Source: Phoebastria nigripes (Eukaryota; Chordata; Aves; Procellariiformes; Diomedeidae). From it: DNA of 64,000 nucleotides. The stretch is taken from positions 558,001 through 622,000 of the forward strand of contig JAYKAV010002519.1 in NCBI GenBank assembly GCA_035582835.1. The letters run 5' to 3'. A model generated the notes under the pieces. The model made no database searches and had not been told where the DNA came from. It saw nothing but the letters and a program-made list of their open reading frames with translations. Both the position numbers and the translations under genes were made by a program. How positions within the stretch are numbered: the first letter of the stretch is position 1; each line of letters begins with the position of its first letter. Positions 50,707 through 62,500 of the stretch are shown here, in pieces.

Positions 50707-53700
50707 CTGTAAGGGCAAAAAGAAGATGCACAGAGAGTTAATGCAAGTGCCAGGCCAGCTGAAAATTAGAAAGTAGTCTTCTGTAAGCAAGGGAGAAGAC
50801 ATGGGACCAATTCTGGGGATCCAAGGGAATAGCACTGGAATTGGACACTGGTATTCCAGTGTTTCATGCTAAAAACCTGGACTGAGACCTTCTTCTAGGC
50901 TGAGCTATTTGTAGTTAACTTCTAGTTGGATGCTACTAAGCAGAATGGGCTTAACCACAGCCACAGATGAGAGCTCCAGAGAAGGAGNGGACCAAACCAC
51001 AACACCACCTCATGCTTAACGGAACAGCTTTCAATGTAATGACATGAAGCCACTCAAAATACAGGTGCCAAAGAAGGAGCAGAGCAGNGGCTATGGAGAA
51101 GTATTCTGAGGAACCCTTCTAGCTTTACCATTAAAACAGACCTTTTGAAGTGCTGCAGCCTTCTCTGCATTTTGTATTCATCCACCTCATCTACATTACA
51201 AATAGCCTCTAGATAAGTGAACTGAATCAAATTCTCTTGTTCCAGTACCTGATAATTAAAATAAATAATACTGATAGAGAATAATACTGCTAAAATAATC
51301 CCCTGGGCCACAATGCAGCATCTTCACAGAACCAACCTGGAATGAAAATTTGAAAGCCTGGGCAAGGAATATTTAAAGGCCAATGTGTAACAGGGTAGGA
51401 TATTCAGCAGCAATCAGCAATGACCTTCTGCAGGTAGTTGCTTTGAAACTGGCCATTCAAATCCTGCTGTTCCACTTGCTTTTCCGCAAGTTTTTTTCAA
51501 TCCCCCAAATGAAGCATCTACATCACTTATAAGATTACCCAGACTACTCCTGAAGTTTTGCATTTCATGTTGGAATAGTTTGTGGTTGTGTTTGTTTTTT
51601 TTTTTCTCAAAGTCTTTAGTATGAAGACTGTAATTCCATTGGAAACTGAGAGCGAGTCTTTTATTCCAGTTAGATGTCATTCAGCATAGCAAAAGGCACT
51701 TGACAAATAGTTATATCCTTATCTTTATCTGCACATACATCCAAAGCAATATCTAGCTAATCTGAACATGACTGTTTTTAAGATAGGTAATCCAGCTCTC
51801 CTGTCAAACATGTGTAAGTAATACCAATAGATTTCANTGCAATTAAGTTTATCTGGGGGAACAATTCAGTTCATACCCTGCTTTTATAAACTGATTTAGA
51901 GGAGGAATTCAAAATTCAAAGTGAAATGAACTAGCACAGTCAGAGCTTTCTGTTCTGCTTCTATTAATCCTAAATTAATTAACCTTGAATGCTTAGGTAC
52001 TGTAAGCCACAGTCCTTTCAAAAGAGAGAAAGAAAGAGAAAGGGAGAGGGATAGCCCCGGGAAGAGGGATAGAAAGAGGTAGAGGGAAGAGAACTGGGTT
52101 TTCTTTGAGAAGATTCTGTTTTAGGGAAGGTATACACTGTGTTGCTTGCTGCCGTGAGCTTGTGTGAGGGGAAACACAGTTGTAGCTATCAAAAATCCTA
52201 CTCCCTGACCACTAATAACTGAATTATTCATGAATATTTCAGCAAGTACATCTCTTTTTCCAAAACTTCAGTCACACTGACATATACAGACATCCAGAGG
52301 CAAACACCTCCTATGGGAAGTATGGATTTCATGGTCCTTTAAGCACGTTTAGGCTTTCTAACAAAGCCCTTTATTATTACAGTCTCAGCTTAGCCTCATA
52401 ATTGACTGCTTGGAAAATTGGAAGCTCCTCTTGATGGGGTCTTTTGACAAGGTTACCAATCCACTTTACAGAAGTGACCTCATAAAAACCTGCTGCAGGC
52501 ATTTTATTTTTCTTGCAGTCTGTATTGTAGCCACAGTGCAAACAAGAAGTAGCAGAATTCCTTCCACTGAAAATGATACCTTCATGAATACCTGTGCTGA
52601 TTACTGCCCATTACGCATACTTGGTAGAAAGTCAGCCACTAACAGCAATTTCTAAACGGGCTCTGCTGGCAAAAATTCTAGAAAAGCCACCTCCCAAAAT
52701 AGTATGTTGCAGGTGTGAAACAAAAGAATAAATAGAAAAAGTGTTTGGTCTTGCAAGTACCAGTCTCGCCACCCTTCACAGGAAAGACAACAGCACTGCA
52801 GAACCAGGACCTTACATGCCTGAGCTCCCTAGAAACATCCTGGAGTCACGGGCTCTCCACCTGCTCCTTTACTTCTGGGGGTGTGAACCTCCAATGCCTC
52901 ACATTTGTACGGGCTTGCACTTGTGCGAACTCAACTTGAGAGGCAGCATTGTCCATTTACTTTCGACAGATGTAAATGGCTTCCCAAATATTGTCAAATT
53001 CCCAAATGCTGACAAATGATTCAGCACTTGAGTATGAAGGAATTCTTATAGGCTGTTGGATCAAATTTTCACACACAGACACACACGGGAACACACGATG
53101 AAAATGATTTAGGAGCCAAGGTAGCGTGTGCTCAGGTAACAGGAATTCAAGCATAGTATTTTCAATTCTTTTTCAGATTTAGCAGTCTTAGTCCTACGGG
53201 TTTCTTACGAAAGACTTGTTAGGCACCTCAATTTCTAAGTCACCTTTGTAAATGGGATATGAGTGATTCTGAAGACTTTATACATTATTAGTATCTTCTG
53301 GACAATATGAATACAAGCATACTGTAAAAATATAAAGGGATAACAAAATTTTGTTGTCATTCTAACTCTTTGACATGCTGTGTTTTAAAGTTAGAGGAAA
53401 TAGCGTTATAGTGTAATTTAATCACCCTCAGCTATTTCATATTACTATCTCAAATGTCAACACCTTTTATAATAAATTCAATGGAAAATACCATTGAGAT
53501 ATCACCTTATTAAATTAATGTTTCGTACAAAGTATTTTAATTTTAAATAAAATTAAATAATAAATTATAATTGTAGAAAAAAGATGCCTTGGGACAGAGT
53601 ATATTTGAACTATAATTCTGCAATAAAGCTTGTATTTTAAAAATGTACTAGTATGGCAAGCTTAAATCAGAAGCCTAATTTTGCATTCTATCATGTCACT

Positions 53701-55719
53701 GTTTCACTGAACATTTTAAGGGGCAAGGTGTTAGACTAATTCCACCCTCTCAAAGTCTCTCTTAAAAGGTTTTAATCTATAATTACAAAACAAAGTTATT
53801 TTCAATATACATCACATATGTACAGCTTGCATGAACTATTTCATTCCACTGCATTGAATCTTTTGGCGATTGATAGAAACTCAATTGGATGTCTCTCTCA
53901 GAAAAACGCAACTGTGACAATCCTTTTGGTGTCTCTGACTTGCGTTTGGAGATCAAACTGAATGTAGATAACTTATATAAAGTCAGTGTTGGGCAAAGAG
54001 ACAGACTCTCTGTTATTTTCTCATTAAAAAAAGGACAATGACGTTTTTGAGGAGGCTTTGCTGATTGTTAGGAACTCCGATAACACAGTGATGCATTCCA
54101 AGCAAGTGAGAAATAAAGTTCAAATTTTAGGTGAAGTTAAGCTATTTAAAATTAAAACACACAAAAAATCTGGCATGTGGCATAGTTTTCTAAATCTTGT
54201 CCATTCGTCTACACTGCTTAACCTTGTCCATGTCTAAAATCACAGTTGTTAGCTAGGTTGTCAGACAAATGTACTTGCTAAGGCAGGACACAACTTCTGC
54301 ATATGTGTTTGCAGCAATACAGATTTTGACAGATTTATGCCTAAACTCTGTATAAATCCCTGGAGGAAACTGAAAAATTATTTGCTCTCCAGAGCATAAC
54401 TAACTGCACTGGGTTGCATAACAGTAATGGGTCTACCATCCACCTTCTGTGTAAAAGTCCAGTTCCTGGAATAATCATACCAGAAGCAGAGGATTCTTAA
54501 TTTTTAAACTTCAGCACTCTTAAAGCTTTTTGGAAATTGCTTTCAAAAAGTATGCTCCTGCAATATAAACTTCCAAAACCAATTCCAGCTCAAACCTATT
54601 TTCCCAGCTGAACTTCTTCTAAAATCCCACTATACTATAAAGTATTATCCAAAAACAGCATGAACAACTTTTTGAATCTTTAGGAAAGTTGCACAGTCCC
54701 TGAGTTTCCTTGGCTCTTCTTTTGATGCCATGAAACCTATAGTAAGTTTGTACCTGTATTCATCAGGCACTAGGATTTAGTTGCTTAAATAGAGCATCTT
54801 AAATATACCATTTCAAATATTCTGTGGTACACTAGATGGCTCCTCACAAGTCCAGAATGGAACAGATCTCCAATACTTTTTCTGCCAACACCATGGGAAT
54901 GGCCTGGCATGGAGTGTCTGAAGTTCTTGAACGCCTGCCTTTAAGAACTTCAACGTCATCCAAGTTATGGTCCCTTCTAATCTGTCAGCTGCTGTGAAAT
55001 CTTTCAGACCCTCAGGTTGTCACTAAAGAACTAAAGAAATTTCTCATTCATTGAATTAATATCAAAATCTTCATCAAAAAGGATTTTAAAATGTTGACTG
55101 GGCTTCTGAGTAGGAGCATGTAGCACTTGTTCAAAGAGAAAGAGAAGTAGGTGTAAGGAATAACCCTGTCTCCTTCCTGTTCATCTATTTTTAATTCAAA
55201 ATGTTGCTCCTCTATTACTTGAAACTCACCTGAAACACAGAGTGGAAGGATAGGAGATGACACTATATTAGCATCCTTTTGAAAATGGAAATGTTTCAGA
55301 AAGGGTTTGGTGGTTTTTTCCACAGTTGAAATAATGTTCTTGAAAAGATTTTTTTCTATCAGACTTAAAATCAGCAAGATTCCTTTGGGAACTGCTGCTT
55401 TTTTAGCTGTGTAAAAGTAGAACTGCAGCGCTTGACATATAGATAGAATTCATTATCATAAGCGCAGACAATACAGTAATAGATATATATACAGATGATC
55501 GCTAAGAGATAAATGTTTCTATGCATGTGTATGATAATCCATGAATAAATGCATTTATGACTCATATGTATGTATTTCATATTTAGAGACATCTCTGTTT
55601 ATGGATTAGAAGAGAATGGATTAGATTCAGGAACTTACATGAATACATACATACACAATACTTANACGAATTACATCAAAATAAGAAAATGAAAATAAAT
55701 TTAGACTTTTTATCTTTAC
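50707..55719 (-). other. TRHDE: TRHDE intron of about 5.0 kb
   Basis: The donor is gtaaag at the high-coordinate side and the acceptor is ttacag. The content is AT-rich with a purine-rich GAAA/GAGA tract at about 52019-52095. A low-complexity AT stretch lies around 53520-53580. No gene or recognisable transposon was identified. Confidence 0.85.
52019..52095. repeat. GA-rich low-complexity tract
   Basis: Purine-only stretches of GAAA and GAGAGG units lie in a TRHDE intron, interrupted by a short CCCCGG. Confidence 0.85.
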
Positions 55720-55860
55720 CTAGCATTTAATATTTTCCATTTTTCTCTGAAAAACTTCCAAGCAAGATCCCTTCCATGTGGATTTCGAGCTACATGGATT
55801 ATCACATCAATTGCATCCTGATCCAGGACAACTTCTGAGTTGAGAGACAAATTCAAAAGC
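55720..55860 (-). CDS. TRHDE: TRHDE internal coding exon (third from the 3' end)
   Basis: The 141-nt exon lies between acceptor TCCCACTAG and donor CTAG|gtaaag. Its first G completes the Arg codon split with the previous exon. It then encodes 46 residues beginning LLNLSLNSEVVLDQDAIDV and containing HVARNPHGRDLAWKFF, and ends with the AG of another split Arg. This is part of the C-terminal alpha-helical domain of the ectoenzyme, which in M1 peptidases packs over the active-site cleft. The sequence is nearly identical to the mammalian protein as I remember it, so constraint is strong. Both junction phases agree with the flanking exons, which supports the exact boundaries. The intron to the next exon is about 5.0 kb. 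Confidence 0.96.
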
Positions 55861-56407
55861 CTAGTGGGAGAAACAGGGAAAAAAAGTCCTACTTAGTTTC
55901 ACCAACACATAGTCTAACAACAGCACATCAGAAAACTCTCAGAAAAAAAATAATCACTGCCAAATGGTTTGTTTAAGTCTCCAAGTGAGTTCAGTGGTTT
56001 ACTTCTATGATTCCAAAGACCAGACACATTTATGAATCAGAAAAATCTTGATGTAAAAGGATTTCAGTAAAAGCTGAGTGGAACTTTACACGTGCATTTT
56101 TATGAAATCAGTAAGATCAGACCAGTCAATACANTTAAATAAAGGATATGCTAAGAAAAAAATAACAGCAATTATTATAGGATTTCAAACATTTCCAATG
56201 AACATAGGAAAATCTGGAAGTGAAAAGACATAATATGTGTCAATTTTCATATGCATTAATGCAAAAACATAAGACAGTTTAAACAGACAGTAAGCCTGTG
56301 CTTGAAAAGCAAAGTTCTTTCATTTAGACCAAAGCTGTAGTGATGATCCATAAATGTTGAAGTGATTATTGGTAATAGTCAGATACAGATATATAATATT
56401 TTTGTAC
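55861..56407 (-). other. TRHDE: Short TRHDE intron (about 547 bp)
   Basis: The intron runs from gtacaa to cccactag on the minus strand and links the two longest TRHDE exons in the window. Nothing else is recognised in it. Confidence 0.88.
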
Positions 56408-56575
56408 CTGTTAAGCAAGTTTCTGTCATCACTGCAAGTTAAGGCTTCTAATAATATTTTCTTCTCAGACACTGCTGTGGTAGAATGAAATTTCATCCAA
56501 ATGAACTCCCATACATCTTCATCCATCAGTGAAACTCCTGTACAGTAGACAATGTCTCTCACATTGAGTGGGATG
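56408..56575 (-). CDS. TRHDE: TRHDE internal coding exon (fourth from the 3' end)
   Basis: This exon encodes part of the C-terminal helical domain of TRHDE, a type II membrane M1 zinc aminopeptidase that inactivates thyrotropin-releasing hormone outside the cell. The 168-nt exon follows a pyrimidine-rich acceptor (TTTTGTAG) and ends CAG|gtacaa. It gives 55 whole codons starting IPLNVRDIVYCTG and containing DEDVWEFIWMKFHSTTAV, ending in LLN plus two bases of a split Arg codon. The first base completes a codon from an upstream exon outside the window. The match to vertebrate TRHDE is from recollection of the protein and is very close. The domain is the ERAP1_C-like region of M1 peptidases and carries no catalytic residues. 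The intron to the next exon is only about 547 bp. Related M1 members (ENPEP, LNPEP, ERAP) differ clearly in this stretch. Confidence 0.96.
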
Positions 56576-59500
56576 CTACAAAAGAAATCAGTAATAGCAT
56601 TGTGGTAAATAAGCAGCCTCCTGATACTGGAAACAAAGGAGGAACATCACTGCATTTATAAGAGTCCAAAATTAAAGTGCAACAGTAATCTTTTTTTGGA
56701 AAACTACATTTGCATCTTTTCACTGCCCCCAAAATCTTCCAGGCCATCCTAATGGATTTTCTAATGGGTAACACATGCTTGCCATTCTTTTCGTAACACT
56801 GTCACTTTGTCAGGAGACTATAAATTGTGGTCATCCAGTTCATCAACACATAATATACCACATAAACTGCAGGACAGGTAACATAAGCTTTCCAAATTAG
56901 CACAGGATCTTATCACTCTGTTGCTGGGCTCTAAGCCAAATCTCCTCTTCTTGTTCTCAGTACTGAGGTTTTAGAATGGGAGCTGATCAGCCAGAAACTC
57001 CCCTTGCTTGTGCTGTAAACTGCTCCATCTTCATACAGCAACATACACGTAAGGAAGGATGTGCTGAGACAATGCTACTTAAAAATGGTGTTTTCAGGAG
57101 TAAAGAAAATAGAAAGATCTATTCATTTTTTCAGCGTATTAATACTAGTACAAAACCAGCTATGCCATAGGATGGTTGTGAACTGTGATTACTGCTCAAG
57201 TAATAGAAACTCAGACTACAGTTAAATGAAAGCTTCTTGAAGCCAAATTCAGACCTAGTATAGGATGTGCATATGTACCATTTTCTTCTAAAAAGATCTC
57301 AGTTGGGCTTTCAATTTCCTACCCTGCTTATGTTTCCTATACAAGCATAGAAGCTAAAACATTTGTGAGCTGAAGGGTATTCCTGCAGATAAAGCTAGTC
57401 ATTTCTCAGAGGAATATGCTTCTGATCTGNAGGAAAGAACGCCCTCTTCTTGTTGGTAAAAAGTATACCAAAACACAGTTCTCTAGTTACTAATAGCTGG
57501 GCTGAAACACCTCTGGAACTTCATATGCAAGACCTATTTAGAGAATCTAGAAGTACATACAGCTGCTGTCAGTGTCTGGGTAGTAATACAGTGGGACAGA
57601 GAATGAAATTACCTCTGTAAACTTTGATATCAAATCTTACACAACACAGAAAGAAAAGGTTACATCAAGACTTTAATTATAAGACTTTCACCAAAGTCTT
57701 ATACCATAGACTGGGCTATCCCAGTCAAGAACCAAAAAGGTTCTTTTACTCCCATCTACTCATTCCCCAGAAAAAATCTTCCTTCCACTGAAATTTTCTA
57801 TTCTCGGGCTCTGTGATGATTGTTTTTGTAAAAAAACTTCAGCCAATCTCTTTGGCCGTGGCCGAGTCCCTGGAAAATGAAACCAGTGTGGCTTTTTAGC
57901 ATTTCAAAATTTTGGTTCCTCTTCAGTACTTCAGAAGGAAGTAGGCAAGGTAGGAAACCATATATTGTGACTGTGAAGGGTTAAAAACTGTTGTTGCCTC
58001 TATGAGGTTAGCTGGTCCCAACAGCTATGATGGTTTCTTGAGAAAAAGAATAAAAGGAATACGTAGNTAAACTAAAGCAAAACTGGGGAAAAAAGTGCAC
58101 TCCTCCTCCTACTGGCTGAAGAACTTTGGGGAATTAACGCCTACTGCTTTTTTGTTATGCTTTTTTCTGAGTCGTACAAAAGTCCTGATGTTGAGGCTTT
58201 ATTCATGTTCTCTAGTGAGTGTAGTCATCGGCTCAGAGGGTGTGTCTGCAGGTTTAGATGCAGACAGTCACATNAATTCTGCTTCTGCTGAGCTGCCATG
58301 GCTCAGGATAGTGCTGCTTCTTGGAGCATTTTTAGCATAGCCCCATGCTAACAGAGCCACAAAGGGGTGTCTTGACTAGTGCTGAGGTATTTTGCATTTG
58401 ATGCAGACAAACCCAGACATTTATTCAGGAGTAAACTCTCCAAAGCAAAACTGAAAGGGTAGGCAAGAGAAATGTAATCCATTTTAAAGTTGCTAGGAGC
58501 GTGTCCAGAGAAGGGCAATAAAGCTGGTGAAGGGTCTGGAGANCAAGTCTTACAAGGAGCGGCTGAGGGAACTGGGACTGTTTAGTCTGGAGAAGAGGAG
58601 GCTCAGGGGAGACCTTATCGCATTCTACAACTACCTGAAAGGAGGTTGCAGCGAGGTGGGTGTCGGTCTCTTCTCCCAAGCAACTAGCGATAGGACGAGA
58701 GGAAATGGCCTCAAGTTGCGCCAGGGGAGGTTTGGATTGGACATTAGGAAAAATTTCTTTACTGAAAGAGTGGTTAAACCACTGGAACAGGCTGCCCAGG
58801 GAAGTGGTGGAGTCACCATCCCTGGAAGTATTTAAAAGACGTGTAGATGAGGCACTTAGGGACATGGTTTAGTGGGCATGGTGGTGTTGGGTTGATGGTT
58901 GGACTCGATGATCTTAGAGGTCTTTTCCAACCTTAATGATTCTATGATTCTATGATTCTAAATAACTGCAACTCTCTCAAAACTTCAGGTCAGCAATTGC
59001 TGTAACATAAATATGCAGCCATATACACATACGCTGCATGCAACATGAAAGTGATATTAATTATCATATGTCTTGATTTTCTGATACCCTAGGTTTTTCG
59101 TCCTTAAAGCAAAACTTCTTTATCAGCTTATGTCTTTTTTTGCTTTTAATTTGGGATTTAATGCACTGACAGCAGCCATAAGAACACAGGCTAAATCAAA
59201 AGGAGTAAGGAATGTTATCCTGACCATGGGACCAAACAACCTGACCTGTTGCCCTAGATCGGTCTTATCATATAATATCTAAATATGAAGAACAACTGAA
59301 CCCAGTCAAGCCTTATTTCAATGAAGGAAGGACTTTATAGCTTGACACACAAACACTAAATCATTTTTTTAGAAGCACCCATAGTTCTTGCTAAGCTTTG
59401 CTGGCAGAAATATTATCTTTGGTTTACTTCAAGAGAGGCAACTCAGCCAACAGATACTCTAAGGAACTGTAAGGCACCTGGAAAAGGTAATTCTTTTTTG

Positions 59501-62500
59501 GTTGATTGCCACATTAATTCAGGTGGGAACTGCATGCTGGACTGTCACTCTGTGTTTGGCTAGCACAGTCAGCAGCAGAGGTACCTAGAAATGGATGTCT
59601 AACCCCAGAAAGGTCAGCATTCCTCACTTGTGAGGTTTACATTTTTGAAATTTACAGTAAACCGTATCAATCCAATGGGCTTTCCCAGCTACTCCATCTT
59701 TTACATTCTAAGTGCCAAAACCAGCAGTTTTAGCAGCAGTGCAGTCAGTAACTGCAGGATCATTTGCATGCTCTGGGAAGGAAGGAGGACTTAAGACAAG
59801 TGATGGCACTGATCCCATGCCCATAGCCTAGATGTCACCATGTTTGTTGCTAAGAAAACTCTGTTGCCACCAAATCGGTAATAGCCTACTTGTAGTGCTG
59901 CAGCAGATCTACTCAGTATCATCCAACCAATTGCTCCAGGCAAGGTTTTAGGTCTCTATCTATAAGTTAAGTCATTAGGACAACGTGAAAAAAATCAACC
60001 CCTACAAACCAAGACATCAAAACAAATACTGATTTTAAAAAGCTTAGCTTCAGAAACTACAAAACTTACGGCTATGAAAAGCTACAAATTACTCCTGTGA
60101 GAGACTTGTAATCAGGACTGTAGACAGGGGAGTTCTTCTTGTGGAAATGAAAATTGGTTATGAAAATGCGAATATCCCCAAAGTCATTTCTCTTTAACTA
60201 TTGCCTCAACAGAGAGCCCTCTAATTGAATTTTCTCCATTTGTGGGGATTTTTCCTTTCTCTCTCTTCCAGTCATNATGGGCCTGTATTTCATCGTTATC
60301 TAAACATGTGAAATCTCCCCAGTCTACAGATTTTTTAATTTTATAGCTTCATGGAAAATGTTGTTCTAAAATTGCAGTTCCAAGGCACTAGATCAGCATG
60401 TGGAATGTTTGCCCCCTGTATTAACTGAATCAAGTGGATAAAATTACCNTTGTTTCAGTACCACTTGGGTAGTAACACTGCACAACGTATCCCCTTCTTA
60501 TATTAAATCTCACCTGGGCCTTCAAGGCTGCTCTCATTTTTAAAGAGCTAATATGATGGATACTTCAGAAGAATAAAGATGAAGATTAACTTTTGAAAAC
60601 ATCACTTTAAATGGCTTTTATTTGAATACTGATCCAATTTATTTAACTTTATTTTTCTTGCTTAAGAGATATGATGGTGAGAACGAAATATGTAGCTAGC
60701 AGAGCTCATGTTTAAAAATTAAACACTTTGGGAAAAAAGTTAAAAATTAAACAGTTAGAAAAAAATTAATTAAAATCGTGCTGTGCCTTTACAGGGATTT
60801 TTTTTTCAAGAGTGAATAATAAAGCTCCACAATGAGCTATGAATAATCTTCTAAGTTATAATTAATTGGTACATACTTGCTCCTATTTAAAGTATGTTCT
60901 AATAATTGGAGATACACTTATAAAATTGGACCATAATTATTTATCTTCTGGGCAAATTGTGTTCTAATTTTTTAAAATGTAATTGCACACAGTTTAGACA
61001 GTTCTTTGATTAAGTGACAAATTTCAATACCATTTAGGGTACTATTTGACAAAGAAAATTAATCAGAAACATTATTCTTTATTTTTGCAACTATTTAACC
61101 TTTAACTTAAGCCTATTTTTCTTGATGACTATATTTATAGTCTTGTTTAATAGGTTACAAGGCTCAGATAAGAAATAACAGCAAACTACTGGTACTTTGT
61201 TGGCAGAGCTGTAATACAGATTCTGTTATAAGGAACAGCACCACACAAAGTGTATTTTTTAAGACAGCAGTCCCAAAGCTTATACTCCCATTCTCTATTA
61301 CAAACTCCAGGACCCATGCTGCTGGCACCACTGTGCACACAGAGGAGGGGAGCATCCTCTGCCATAGCACATGCCCAGTCTGAAGAGAAAGGGCAGATTT
61401 TCCCCTTGAAAATTGAGGCACAGTGCTGTGATGGCCTTGACATTCAGGTGCCTGTCACTCATTGAATTCAGGGGATATTAACCGAGGATGTGGCTACTCA
61501 GGGTGTCTGTGGCAAAGCTATGCACAGACGCCAGGTCTCCTCAGTCCCAGTCCTGTGCTTTCGAGCTTCAGGTATCGCATGGGTCTGACTGAGGCAGGCA
61601 GAGAATATGTCATCCCTCAAGATATATCAAGATGCTATATCCATCAAGATGGTTACTGCTATTGCTCCTTTCCCTTCCTACGGCAGATATCCCATAACCG
61701 AACATGCGACTAGCACACTCAAGCTCTTCAACACTGATTTTAACGACTGAGCAGTGACTTAAGCACTTATTTGTGAGACTAATCTCTGAGTAGGTATGCC
61801 TTGTTTTGTCCTTTCTGGACAGCTTTTGCAACAAAAATATGGTCCTTTCTGTTCAATTGTTTCACAGAGTTGTGGAGAGATCATTCCTGAATGAGAAAAT
61901 TGGAGACAAATCTAACTCCTAAGGATTGTGAAATAATTACTGCTAATCCATAATCGCTACATATAGGGTCATTTTATTGTGATCNCACATAGAAGTCAGA
62001 AGATAAAAATGCTACCTGAACCGGCTGCCCCATAAAGCCCAGTTTTGTCTTTCACAAGACGAAATCCTCTCTCTTTTCAGACATACTCCCCAGGTGGTCT
62101 TTCAGAGCACTAACTCCTTGATTAACTTGTGCACTCAACAGTGTTTTCTTCTTCCTTAAACAGTTTTATTGATTTGAGTGCAAGATTCTACTCAAATGTT
62201 GTAACAACCTATTAATTAGTTAAATCACTTCAGCAACATTGGCGGACGTTAGCTGGCAAAGCTCCAGTAACATTTCAAAATGCATGAATAGCTATGCCTG
62301 AATTTTTTCAGTAATTAAAACTTCTAGGGGTTGAGAGCACAGACGAAGGGATCCATTTTATTGTTTTACATTTATCAGACATTCATGTGTGAAAAAAATG
62401 AAAATAACTCTCATTTTTTCATGTTTGCTGCTAATGGTTTCCAAAAATAGCTGGTGGGCCAAACCCATGAAAAAAGCTAGTGCCTCTTCCAAGCAACTAA

